A DNA stretch of 64,000 nt. Origin: Brachycybe producta (taxonomy: Eukaryota > Arthropoda > Diplopoda > Playtdesmida > Andrognathidae). The translations under genes and the position numbers were made by a program. Below the pieces are notes generated by a model. That model saw only the letters and a list, made by a program, of their open reading frames with translations. It did no database searches and was not told the origin of the DNA. Location: contig JAUPFP010000004.1 of assembly GCA_036925085.1 (NCBI GenBank), forward strand, positions 3,362,001 to 3,426,000. Direction: 5' to 3'. Positions 45,572 through 56,800 of this stretch are shown in pieces (within the stretch, counting starts at the first letter, position 1; each line of letters opens with the position of its first letter).

Positions 45572-46514
45572 TCAATTGCTAAACAATACAATATTCGTAA
45601 AGAGTGAATGAAGAAGTGTTAATCCAGCCATAAGGTAGAAGAATCTCGATTTTTCACCTTCTAATTCACCATTACGAGCAAAAAGAACCTGTTAAATAAT
45701 TAAATATACTGTAATATATTAATATTTCAGAAATGCCACAAAAATATTAGTTCATGTTAAAATAAGTTTACCAATAAAGTTTCCCACAAAACAAATGATA
45801 AATGAAGAAATCCAAGCATAAAATAAGCCACTCCAATATGACTCGCAACAAGACCACGATAAAGACCCAAAATAAATGTTATCTACATTTAGAAACAAAT
45901 TTTAATTACACATCGACCACTATACTATGGTAATATACAAGAGCGAAAGCTCCATTATTAAAATGAACATAAATGACATCATCTGGGGCTGATCCACTCT
46001 ATTGAAACGCTCCCTATGACGACATAATATCGCCGCTCACCTTTAGCTCACTTTCACGTAGGAGTAGAAGGAAAGCGCTCAATAAGTTTTAAGAATAAAT
46101 TAGAGAGCGCTCAATGAGAGTTCGGAACAAATCAAAGAGCGCTCATTTAGAGATTACATAATGACATATTGTTCAAATGAGCGCTTTCGAAAGTGGTTCG
46201 TTTTTAACTAATTAATCAAAAAGTAAACAAAAAATAAACGTGAAATTACGGCATTTACCAATGACATCGCAGATACAGCTCCAACAAGCGCCACTTCAAA
46301 AAGGCCCTTCAACATAGAAATTAAAACAAAATAAATAACATTTTGCTATAATAGATATTTTTTGTAATCATTTCGTATTAATGACCCTGTTTCCATTGAT
46401 AGAGGACGCTGAAAACGTAGAAAACGGCAACTGTGAATTCGGACTAGAAGGCGGCGGTTGAAATGTATTGTGACCTCCAACTTCGTGATAAACCAAATTA
46501 GACCGTTCGTCCAT
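45572..46514 (-). CDS. TMEM243: TMEM243-like small multi-pass membrane protein
   Basis: Four minus-strand exons: 46386-46514, 46259-46306, 45772-45882 and 45572-45688, phase 0 throughout; 134 residues. A polar Pro/Ser-rich N-terminus (about 43 residues) is followed by three to four hydrophobic spans. The pattern NR-(x)n-LVGAVSAMSL near residue 43 and FARNGELEGEKSRFFYL near residue 100, followed by a last span ending FTNIVLF, aligns with TMEM243 (DRIINLVVGSLTSL and YRQGDLEPKFRKLIYY). The ATG at 46514 is preferred because upstream in-frame sequence is not family-like. The exon 1 donor (AGG|GTCATT) is weak, so the first junction is less sure. TMEM243 has no settled biochemical function. Confidence 0.6.
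46074..46186. repeat. Cluster of four AGCGCT sites in a TMEM243-like intron
   Basis: GAAAGCGCTCAATAA, GAGCGCTCAATGAG, GAGCGCTCATTTAG and AAATGAGCGCTTTC occur within about 115 bp, the last inverted relative to the third. In AT-rich DNA this density of an 8-bp CG-containing motif stands out. It may be a short degenerate tandem or inverted repeat. Confidence 0.55.
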
Positions 46515-47558
46515 CCTCAAATACAAGCAGAAACTTAATTTCAAAGTCGATGGTTCATAGCAAAAACACAAACAGGATGAGCATGTGACTGTGAGGGTAA
46601 CATTGTTCCAAGGTGACGATAACTCGAAAAAGAAGCCCCGCCCCAAAGGAGAGACACCATATTGGTACGTCACAGTACATTTATATTTCTATTTATTTAG
46701 GTTTTTCCCCGTTTAAAACAACGGTTTTGTGTTTTACTTGCGTATAATTTTCATATTTTATTTTTGAAAATCTTGTTTTATCATTAACGCAATCGTAAAA
46801 CGCAAGATATACAAAAGTAAATCAGTTCCATATTAGAAAGAAACGCCAAAAGTGAGTGAAGGATCGTCTGCTTTTTGAGGCTGGAAAGACGACATCTTGT
46901 CAAGGAGCACGCCACAAAGGTGAATCTTGTGCTGTATGACTAGCTATTTTCAAGAGGGGCGACATTGACAGTGAATCTCGTATCTCCTGTAATCGTATCG
47001 CAACTGAAGCTATGAAGAACAGTTTGCGCCCTCTATTGGCGACACTTACTTGTGGCACGAAACGATCCATAGGAAGAGCCGTTAGTTGATTTACCTTTGT
47101 ATATGTTTGTGGTCTTGGTAAAAAGCAATTGGCAAAATAACCTACACGTTTTCATGTCTTAAAATGGTTGCTAATGTTATAGTCACTAATAAAAATCAAT
47201 TTTGGAACGTGCTATATTAGCTTTTATTTTACCTGTTACATTACATCACATACGTCATGTTCCACATTTAACCGCCGTATTAGGTGACAATATTAGCATA
47301 GCACAAGTTAAACGTCATCGATATAATTATATATTTACCTCTTGCCTTTTTTTTTCCATTTTTTCTAATGAAAATGATGCTAAATTCAAAGCTTGATATA
47401 CAAAAATTATACAATTTCTTACCTATTTTACTTACAAACATAAGTTTCAAGAAAACAATTTTAAATACACATATATACATACATACATCAAATGCAAGCG
47501 CGCTTGTGCAACATAAAAACATAAACATTCAGAAACAAATATAAAAACAAATTCTTAC
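46515..47558. other. Upstream region of TMEM243-like, no gene assigned
   Basis: The stretch 46840-47060 is less AT-rich and may contain promoter or 5' UTR sequence. I found no supported coding exon. (TA)/(CATA)-rich sequence lies at about 47465-47490. Confidence 0.35.
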
Positions 47559-48173
47559 CGTGGTCCTGTTGAGATCCTTCCTTCCTTCCTTCTGGTCCTC
47601 GCTGAAATCTGTCCCTAAAAAAGAAAAAGAAAAAAAGAACGGTGCTTGAAAAATTATTCATTTGAAGTAAATGGAACTATACTGGCCCGTGAGATTCTTG
47701 CGATGTCCATTCATCCATCCATCTTGGTTTCAGGGAATTCACTCCCTGTAGGTCCCTCCCAATGTAGGGGCGATCATGTCCTTCCATCCGTGTGGCCCAC
47801 ATATCTATTACAAAAAAAAGGAAAAAAAAAAAAAAAATGGTGCTTGAAAAATTATTCATTTGAAGTAAATGGAACAATACTGGCCCGTGAGACTCTTGCA
47901 ATGTCCATCCATCCATCCATCCCATCCATCTTGCTTTAAGGGAATTCGCTCCCTGTAGGTCCCTCCTAATGTAGGGGCGGTCATGCCCTTCCATCAGTGT
48001 CGTCCACATATCTAATATGAAAAAAGGAAAAAGAAAAAAAAAAAAAGAACGGTGCTTGAAAAATTATTCATTGGAAGTAAATGGAACTATACTGGCCCGT
48101 GAGATTCTTGCGATGTCCAGCCAACCACGGGCACCAGTGTGGAAGGGGCAGTGGTCCACCAATCGTTCGATGC
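47559..48173 (-). other. Tandemly duplicated exon-plus-intron unit, gene unknown
   Basis: On the minus strand a roughly 207-bp unit recurs three times. Each has a segment ending in ATCTCACGGGCCA, then GTATAGTTCCATTTACTTC leading through a pyrimidine tract to TAG or TTAG. These look like real splice borders. Candidate exons are 48093-48173, 47881-48011, 47683-47804 and 47559-47614 (donor CACG|GTAAGAAT). The two middle exons are homologous, both leave the same phase (lengths 131 and 122), and either alone joins the outer exons in frame. Using both causes an early stop, so mutually exclusive use is possible. Encoded motifs include MEGHDRPYI and RRDLQGANSL; no family recognised. It could also be a lncRNA or a simple tandem repeat. 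Confidence 0.4.
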
Positions 48174-48519
48174 CTATTAGTTTTAAAATAAAATTTTGAG
48201 TTTTTCAACTCAACCAAACTCATTAACAAAAAAATAAACATCACAGGACGTCACAATTTAAGACAACACAGTATAGCACAGCGCAAGCATATATTATTTT
48301 ATTTAGCATAAATCATGCTAATGGGCAAAATGTATTTAAAATTGAATAGATAAAATAACTAAAATAAAAGCTAAGAAACAACAACAATCCCCCCCCCCCC
48401 ATGAAATCACTTTTTATTTAATACAAAATTAAAATTTTTATAATAATAATAAAAGAATAAAATATTGAAATCCAGATGAATGAATCTTCAAAGAACCACA
48501 TTCATGTTTAATCTGAAAA

Positions 48520-48680
48520 ATAAAATGAATTATTAAATTATTAAAATTATAATATTATTAAAATTATTAATTTATATTAATATTAATATATATTAATTAT
48601 ATATTAATATTAATATATATTAATATATTAATATTAACTATATTTATATAAAATTATTAAAATTATTAAATTATAAAATT
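48520..48680. repeat. AT-only satellite-like tract
   Basis: Overlapping AATATTAATATATATTAAT and ATTATTAAAATTATT units, almost without G or C, run for about 150 bp. No coding content. Confidence 0.7.
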
Positions 48681-49795
48681 CTTTTTCATTTTATATGTAA
48701 TTTTGATTAGAAAAGCATTTAATTTTTTAAAAAAAATAGGTATACAATAAAAACAATACTGATATTAGTGAATAAATCGTTGTCTCCCCCTTCCTCCCTG
48801 GAAAAGCATTTTTTTTTTTAAAATAGGCCTACAATACGAACAATAGGCCTATTAATTAGTAAATGGCGGTCACGTTATATTTGAGATCTAATTGAGATCT
48901 GGCTCAATCGTATTCAATCGAATGGAAATGTTTAAATTAATTGAAATTTAATAGGAATGTAATAAACTACTACTAATAATATTAATTTTTTAAAGAAATA
49001 ATCAAATAAATCGAAAATCTTTAATTTACCTTAAAAAACGCGGCATAAATTCACAGACAAAAAAACGTCCACCACAAAACAATTTTGAAGTTTGACCCTT
49101 AGACCAATTTAACCTTTGACCGGATGTTACACCTGTCAGCTATTCGAAATTTGTTTTTTAATTTATTTCAAAAATGGCGGCAAATTGACTTGGGTACATT
49201 GGGTATCATATATCTCTATTAGTTTTTTTGGAAAATGACACGTCAGATTATGCTCCGTTAATCAAAAAGGAAACCCTCTTCTCAATATAGAGGACACTGC
49301 TATCTGGAACATTGCGTTAATATTACATCAAATATATGAAGCTATAGTTGATATTAGCTTGGTGAACGTAAATGGCTATTTTCTGCTTAAACTTATATAG
49401 TTTAATACGCCATATTTGTTCACTATAATGTAACAATTTAATGCTTCAATAAGTTATTAAATGAGATGAACTCCTGCCTCAAAAGTTAATTTAATTATGT
49501 CGATATCGTAATGTTGTCACTTTTCACAACAGAAAAATCATTGAGTGTAAATTCTAGAATATTGTCCAGTTCTATTTTATTGTCCATTTTATCAATATTT
49601 TATTTTATTTTTTTCAAATATTTGATCTCAAAATTTTCTGTATTATGTTGCAATTTATTTTATGTTTCATAAAAAAAAACGAAATAAGAAATTTAAAAAT
49701 CCCTACACAAACAGATTTATTCCCTAGTTTGGCGTCACTGCACTGTTAATGTTCATTTCGACCTTTTGTACCACGTGTTCAATGTGAATTTCATC
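48681..49795. other. 5' flank of CISD2
   Basis: No gene was recognised. The region holds short A/T runs and inverted GAGATCTAATTGAGATCT near 48883. The stretch from about 49700 to the ATG is expected to contain the CISD2 5' UTR and core promoter, but no TATA box is obvious. Confidence 0.35.
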
Positions 49796-51929
49796 ATGGA
49801 GTCTTTGTCTAATGTTGTAAAAGTTTCCCTGCCAAATTATTTATCGTCTTTGCCAATTCCGAAAAGTATTGGCGGTATATTTAGACTATCAGGTAAGCAT
49901 TCTTTGCTTTTTATGTAATTTGAGGTGCATGTCGTTCTTTTTTCTCGATACAATGAAGTAAAATTGCAATGAGTTTCAATTTGGCCGGAGGTGTGTTGTA
50001 ATTAAAATCGGATGACTTTTAATTGTCTTATCGCTTCATCGCTCTTTTTTTCCCCTCGTTGTGTAATCTTATTTCTTATGTGATTTGATCTCTTTGTCCT
50101 TTACCGTCTTATCTTTTTCTTTACCCTATTAAGGCATTTGAAGTAATTGCAAAATGATTGGTGGCTGGGATCATAGATGTATTGATGGATGAGGAATTTA
50201 TTAAAAAATAGTGGAAAAAATCAAGCACGTGCTAAAAAAACGCGTGCAGTTCATCACAGTTTACAATGAGGTCTAATACCTTATACAATCTAAGGCATTT
50301 TAAACGTTTTTAGTTCCTATTTTAATATACTTGGGGCTCGCGCCCTACAAACCCATTAGTAAGTTCTCTCCATGATCAGGGCCATGAATGTAGCACGTGC
50401 CAATTCGTTGTACGTGATGATGAGATAAACGCGTTTGAATTTAATGAAAAAAGTGGCTTTTTCTGCATAACAAATGTGTATTGCGATATGAAAAATAACC
50501 ACTTCAAGGGAACAAATTGTAAATAAAGCGTTTTTTTCTGGTAATTTTGTGAATTATTATTTGTGTATAAAATAACAGGAAAATAAGGAAGTAATGAAGG
50601 TGCAATCCTCTAGTCTATTGAAATAATACCATATTTATATGGCATTTTATAAAGAGACCTGGAGTTTGTGGACTCTTGGCGTTGTCTGGAAATGTCCCCC
50701 GAATATCGTTATTTGTCACACTGGATTGCACATTTGCTTTGCAAAAAAAGTACACTTTTTATTTACAGAATTGTAATGCACGTATCTCGGCACGCATTGG
50801 TTACATTTTAGTGTAAGTTTTCTGTATATTTTCACGTTTTTTGCAGCCGTTTTATATTTATGTGGTTTATTATCTTTTTTTTAGTAAGTCTCCTTTACCT
50901 TTTTATAAGTTTCTAACTGTTTTCTGCTGTTTATTTCAGTTTTTTTTTTACATTTTTTTGGTCGTATTTCTGTGTTTTACGGAGGACACACTTTCAACTC
51001 AAAACGTTTTAAGATTCAAATCTATATATTGTTGAATTACGAGCTTTTTGAAACGTTTACGGGACAGTTGAGTCCTCCTGAAGAATCTCCCTCTCTTGAA
51101 TAAGTCAAAACAGGACAAATATTAACACAGTTAAAACAGGCGTAAGGGGCTAAAATATTTCACGAACCCTTTAAGATGATGGTGATAAAGTGTGTAAACG
51201 CCCCTCGAAGTTTGAATTCTGGTTATTCAGTTTTTCATAAGCAAAGCTAAGAAGAACTTGAAAGTGTTTTAGAAACTAGAAGTTTAGCTGAATCACTTAA
51301 GGACAATTTCATTTTCATATCTTTCAAAATAAGCTTTTTTTAAAAATTTTTGGTCAATAAAATGTTTATTTTGAAAGATGCCAACATGAAAATATTACTA
51401 AGCGGTTCAGTTACCGTTCCAGTTTCTCTTAATACACTTTTCATATAATACACTAACAGTAAGACACATCAGCTTGTTCATGAAGCATCTTTTTAAAGCG
51501 ACATTTTTGTTTTATTTTTCTGTTCTGTTTCTGAATCTAGTGACAGATTGGTTGCGTTTGGTTCCTTTAGTCGGAACGGTTTCTTTTGTATCATGGGCAA
51601 CATACCAAAGTTTCTTTCCTAAACACGGAAGAGTGAACCTGACAATTGACAAAGAGAGCGACAAAATTGCTCACGCTTTTGACATCGAAGATCTCGGCAA
51701 CAGAACGAGTTTCTGTCGTTGTTGGAGATCGAAAAAGGCAAATTTGAACGAAAGAAACACGAATCTTAAGAAAAATAAGAAAACGACTAGAAACAGGAAT
51801 ATTTAATTTAAAAAAATGATTTTCTTTTTTCTATTTTGGCAGTTTCCATATTGCGATGGGGCTCACAAAGACCACAATCTGGAAACTGGAGATAATGTTG
51901 GACCAGTGGTCATCAAACACAAAGAGTGA
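49796..51929 (+). CDS. CISD2: CISD2 (NAF-1/Miner1), ER/mitochondrial outer-membrane 2Fe-2S protein
   Basis: Three exons: 49796-49892, 51541-51737 and 51843-51929; 126 residues against 135 in human. The start [16 protein letters not shown] aligns with the vertebrate N-terminus. A transmembrane segment (about 37-58) follows [10 protein letters not shown]. The CDGSH domain has CRCWRSKK then FPYCDGAH, giving cluster ligands Cys91, Cys93, Cys102 and His106 (the 3Cys-1His set), then [13 protein letters not shown]2 binds a redox-active 2Fe-2S cluster and works in calcium homeostasis, autophagy and mitochondrial integrity at ER contacts. Intron 2 has a GC donor (AAG|GCAAAT) because no GT exists near the required border, and it splits the metal-binding motif. 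A poly(A) signal AATAAA lies at 51947-51952. Intron 1 carries an FB1 copy. Confidence 0.95.
51192..51450 (+). repeat. FB1 foldback repeat in CISD2 intron 1 (best-preserved left tip)
   Basis: Starts GTGTAAACGCCCCTCGAAG. The left core has TTTTAGAAACTAGAAG, then AGCTGAATCACTTAAGG, then ATCTTTCAAAATAAGC. The inverted partner is TTATTTTGAAAGATGCC, then AACATGAAAATATTAC. Arms are about 110-130 bp around an A/T-rich centre. Confidence 0.8.
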
Positions 51930-52649
51930 TGATATTATATTCTGTTAATAAACAAATGATTAAATAATTAATTAACGGATGTTGTTAATTCATTATTACG
52001 AAATCTCTTCCTCCTTTCCTTTCTTCCTTTTTTTTGTAGAGCAATAATTAAAATTAAAAATAACTGTTATGTGGTTTCATTTAAAAGATGTTGTTGTTAG
52101 ATTATTAAAAATTGGTTTTCCAAAGATTTAGCAGTTCGTTTGTTTTTGCATTTTTCGATTTTCTTTAAAATAAATGATTTGTTTTTGGTTCTAAATTTCA
52201 GATGATGCAAAATGACTTATTTAGATTTCCATAAAACAGTTTCATAAGTAAATTGATAGCGTTTTGAAAGTTAAATGTTGAAGTATTTAAGAAAATGGTT
52301 ATTTTCTTAACGTTTATTTTTTAAGGATATCGACATGAAAATAATATAGGCCTATTATGTTTCTATTCAACATTTCAGGAAGAAAACTAAGGAAAAATTG
52401 AACATGTGTTAGAAACTAGAACGGTAACAAATTAAAAGCATCGTCTGCTCAAAGTGGGATCATTATCACTATATTATTATATATATATAATATCCCAGGT
52501 CTGTGTGGGTATCTATCTGTCTCTGAAGTAACGCTGTACAATCATTGAAGCATGTCGGAATTTAGATAAATTTGAATAAATGAACGGCTTTTTTTCTCAA
52601 GGTCAACTATATGTTGCACACTCCCCATCCAAGAACCCCATGATATTAA

Positions 52650-52740
52650 ATTGAAGACGGGAAAGGATGGAAAGTGTAGAGAGGGGGGAGAGAGAGAGAA
52701 ACATGGAGGGAGGAAAAAGGGGGAGTGGTGACTGAAATTG
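52650..52740. repeat. Purine-rich tract with (GA)n
   Basis: About 90 bases of nearly pure A/G on the + strand, including GAGAGAGAGA and runs of G. Such tracts can adopt triplex structures; nothing here shows that it does. Confidence 0.6.
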
Positions 52741-52879
52741 AAATGAAAGGAGTAAAAAAGGAACAAACGACGCGCATGCGCACAATTGCCTGTGAATTTT
52801 GCTCTCGTCATTTATGACGGGTTACGCGGCGGTTACCCCACTAGTTTACAAATAAAAGCTTAATTTAAGAAACATCAAC

Positions 52880-52992
52880 AAAAAATACTTTTAAGTTATT
52901 GATAATTACCCTTCTAGTTTCTAAAACACTTCGAAATTTCTTCCGAAATGCAAAATTACCGGAGTTCGAGAGGCGTTTACACTTTAAAACCG
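52880..52992 (+). repeat. Solo FB1 right end
   Basis: ATTACCCTTCTAGTTTCTAA, then GGAGTTCGAGAGGCGTTTACAC, then TTTAAAACC is the right arm and tip in good condition. An inverted fragment lies nearby at about 52290-52430 (GGATATCGACATGAAAATAA, then GTGTTAGAAACTAGAACGG). Confidence 0.65.
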
Positions 52993-53814
52993 GTAACTTC
53001 TTCTACTATTATAGTTTCTAAAACACTTTCAATTTCTATATGGTTAATGAAACCACTTTAATTTAAGGGAAGGAACTCTTGAGATGAACTCAAATGAGTT
53101 CTTAAAAAAATACAAAAAAACCTACAATACTGAGTTATTCAGTAAACACAATGAACACATTTGAAATAATTATTGCAAACTTAACATTCAAAATCGATCA
53201 ATAAAAAAAACTGGAAATTCTCAACTCTAGAAACATTGGAACGATAAACTCTTTAAAACATAATTCTTAATTGAAAACATCTACCATATAGAAATAATGA
53301 CGAATTGACTGAATTTCAATGGTCATTCTTGGGGAAACTGTGATCCCCTCTTTTTTTTGTAATGTGAGCTTAATGATCTTTGCTTGAGCTGTCACTCTTA
53401 CATACTCAGCTCCGCCCTCCTTTTCTTGACACTGGCCAGAGATTGTGCATTTCTTGACCTTTTTGTACATGTGTGACGTCCATGTAGTTGCTTGGCAGCT
53501 CCATTTGTGGGGGTGTTGTTAAAGCTTTATTGAGATTTGTTTCACTAAACAACAGTCAACCAAAACTTTGTTTTTGTTTCCGATTTCTTCTTTTGCCATT
53601 GCAACGGACAGTGCAGCTTTTTTTTCTTTCCACGTTATTGTTTATATGATTTTAAACAGAACTTATACAATGATTTCTTCGGTTTTTTTTGCATAAATTT
53701 TCAAACAACCACAAGAAAAAGATAAAACTTCTAAGCTAAAGTTGTGAACAATTGTTTTGTTTTATTTTTCTCCTGACATTTTTAGTCGTTTTTCTTTAAA
53801 TACGAATCGAAAGA
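52993..53814. other. 5' flank of PKD2
   Basis: No gene recognised. The PKD2 promoter and 5' UTR should lie in the last few hundred bases. The initiating ATG context is AAGAATGG. Confidence 0.35.
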
Positions 53815-56800
53815 ATGGAAAACTCGGAAAGTGTTGTTGCAATTCCTTCGAGACCAATACATTCGGCCTCTTCTGGCCGACGAGCTTGGGAGGATCAAGA
53901 AGTAGACCACAACAATCATATGCTACAGCTAACTGATGATAATCACGACGTGGAAGCAATGCACGGAGAAGGACTAGGAGGAGGAGGAGGATCAACCGTT
54001 TCGAGGCATGCCGTGGTGGAAGATCTCGGAGGAACCACTGGAGATGAGAAGAAAGGATGTTGGGCCTCATTTTCAAGTTGTATCACAGGTATGTTATGAA
54101 GGTGAGGAAGATTTGACTGAAGGTTCTTTGGGTAATTGGAGTTTTTTGTTGTTGTTTTTCATAAAAGGTATTTGGACTACGAGACAGTTGGCAAACAGTA
54201 AAGACAGAGAGATTTATGTGAAAACAACAATCAGAGAATTGATTGTCTACATTATTTTTCTCTTTATTTTGTGTTTTTGTAAGTGTTTTTTTCTTTCATT
54301 TTAATTTTATCTTTCTACAAATTTTGTACGTTTTGTTTGATTTCAGCTTAAGATGGTGGGAGTTTGGGGGTATATTTTCTGTTACACATTGTTTCAAGGG
54401 TTGAAACCTTTTCTTTTTGTCAAAAACTTCACTGTACTTGTTCACCACCGTAAAATGTGTCCTTTATAAGTGGCACAGTGGCTCACTTGTACTTTTAATA
54501 AGGTTGAAATCTGCTAGCAGTGTCCTTGAAATAATAGGTAAATGGAGAAGAGTTATTGTGTCAGGTTGAAAATAATCAATTGCTACAATCAAAACTGTTT
54601 CTAAGGAGACGAGAATTTCTCTCTTTATGTTTCGGTATCTAAGAACTAGTTTTCAGATATTGATTTTCACTACTGAAACGGTTAATGAAAACAAATCAAG
54701 GTCGATTTTTTAACACTTTATACTATGGTATTCGTAACAGTGTGTGTATTATTTTCCGTGATATTTTATTGGTATTTACTTTTGTTGCTATGACCCACTG
54801 TCATGCGAAACACACACACAGTTGAATGTAAACTATGGAAACGCACGATGGACATAAAGACAAAACATTTATGCTCAGAACTGATAATCTTTTATTCTAT
54901 AAAGCTTATTGTAACCCTGAATAGTACGTAATAATCCCCAAAGTGGGAAAAGTAGAAAGTTATAAGATTTTGGCTTTAATAATAAAAAAAAGTTTGATCG
55001 AACTTTTTCTATCTATGCCAGATATTTCAAAGCAAATTTGTAGTTCTTAAGCTCTGAATGTGACCACAATTTGCGTTCGAAATATTAGCCATTTGTTAAG
55101 TTAAATCCCTAAACTTTTTTCACAAGTTTTTGAAATTATTACCGTAAGATGATTTATGAACAGCGGATTTGGATCTCTTTTTTTTTTTTGCGTTTCGGGA
55201 GCAACGCTATGAATAAATTATAAAGTGTGTTAGAAACTAGAATGGTAGCTGAATCACTAAATAGTATTTTAATGTTGAAATCTTTCAAAATGATCTTTTT
55301 ATAGACAAACATATAATCATAATATGATGATATGTTTGTCTATAAAAGGATCAACATATTGTTCGCTTAAAATTGGTTCGTTTTCAAACAGCCATAAAAA
55401 GCTAATTTCAAAAGATATCAACATGAAATTACCCTTTAGTGATTAAGTTATACTTCTAGTTTCGAAATCACTTTCAAGTTTTTCATAATTTTGCTCCTAA
55501 ATAACCAGAGTTCAACGGGCTTTTTCAAGAGCTTAACATTTATCTATTTCAGTCGTATTCCTGTTAGGTATTTTTCGAAAAAGTTCTTGCAAAAATGAAC
55601 ACTGTAAATGGACACAAAGTAATACCCACACACGACACAGACACACACACATACACACAATAAACATTGATACAAACAAATTAAACATATGCTAAGTAAT
55701 TATCATAAACACAAACACATATGGTAATAGAATATAATTATGTTTCTTTTTTAACTAACAAACAATGAGGTTGCTATGAGCGAAGGGAAGGTTGTCGCAC
55801 GCACTGAATTCAACACAACACAACAATTATTTTTTTCTGTTTTTATTGAAACAAAATACTTTTAAATAAGCCCTGTGAGAAACAATAGCAACAACATTTG
55901 ATCAAATAAAAGTTTTATATATTATTGTAATAATTAAATTATTGATGATGTATATTTAATTAAATTGCAGTAACGTTTGGAATGACAAGTTCCAATATGT
56001 ACTACTTCACAAAAGTTCTGAATGATCTCTTCATCGGAACACCGTTTCAAGATAATCCAAAATACACTTTCAATGACATCGGAGAAGTCGAAGATGTCTG
56101 GGATGTACGTCTTATTAATTACATAACAATGAAAATCGTTTAACACGAAAAATCCCATAAGAAAAAACATATTTTCGATTGGGTTCTTTAGAATTTCATA
56201 AAAATTAATTTTTAACATGAAAAAAAATATTCCATTCTCGTTTCCGTTTCAAATTAAACGGTTTCTACTGTATATTGAAATGTTAGTTACACATTTGAAC
56301 ATAAAAATAATTTTTTACTTGTTATAGTACTTGGATACGGTGGCATTACCAAGTTTGTATCCAGAATCCTATTACAATGACATGGAAAGAAAAGACATGG
56401 ATAAAAATATTCTCTATGAATGTAAACTACTGGGAACACCACGACTGCGTCAGATCCGTGTCCGAAACGATTCTTGTAACGTACCGGACGACTTCAAAAG
56501 GGCGATTACGGTCTGTTACGACGTTTACTCGCCGTACATCGAAGACAAGGAACCTTTTGGATTACAGAATACATCTGCGTACGACCACAACGTTATTAAA
56601 TTATGTGGAATCAGGATCACGATTTAAATTTATTTTTTTATTGCTTAGCTGGACTTACCACTCAGCTTCTGATTTGGACGGATCAGATCACTGGGGATTG
56701 ATTGCGACCTACAGTGGAGGTGGTTCCTACGAGGATCTCGGTGTGACTTTGGAGGAAGCTCAGTCGAGACTCGATACCTTGAAAGCGAATCTATGGCTCG

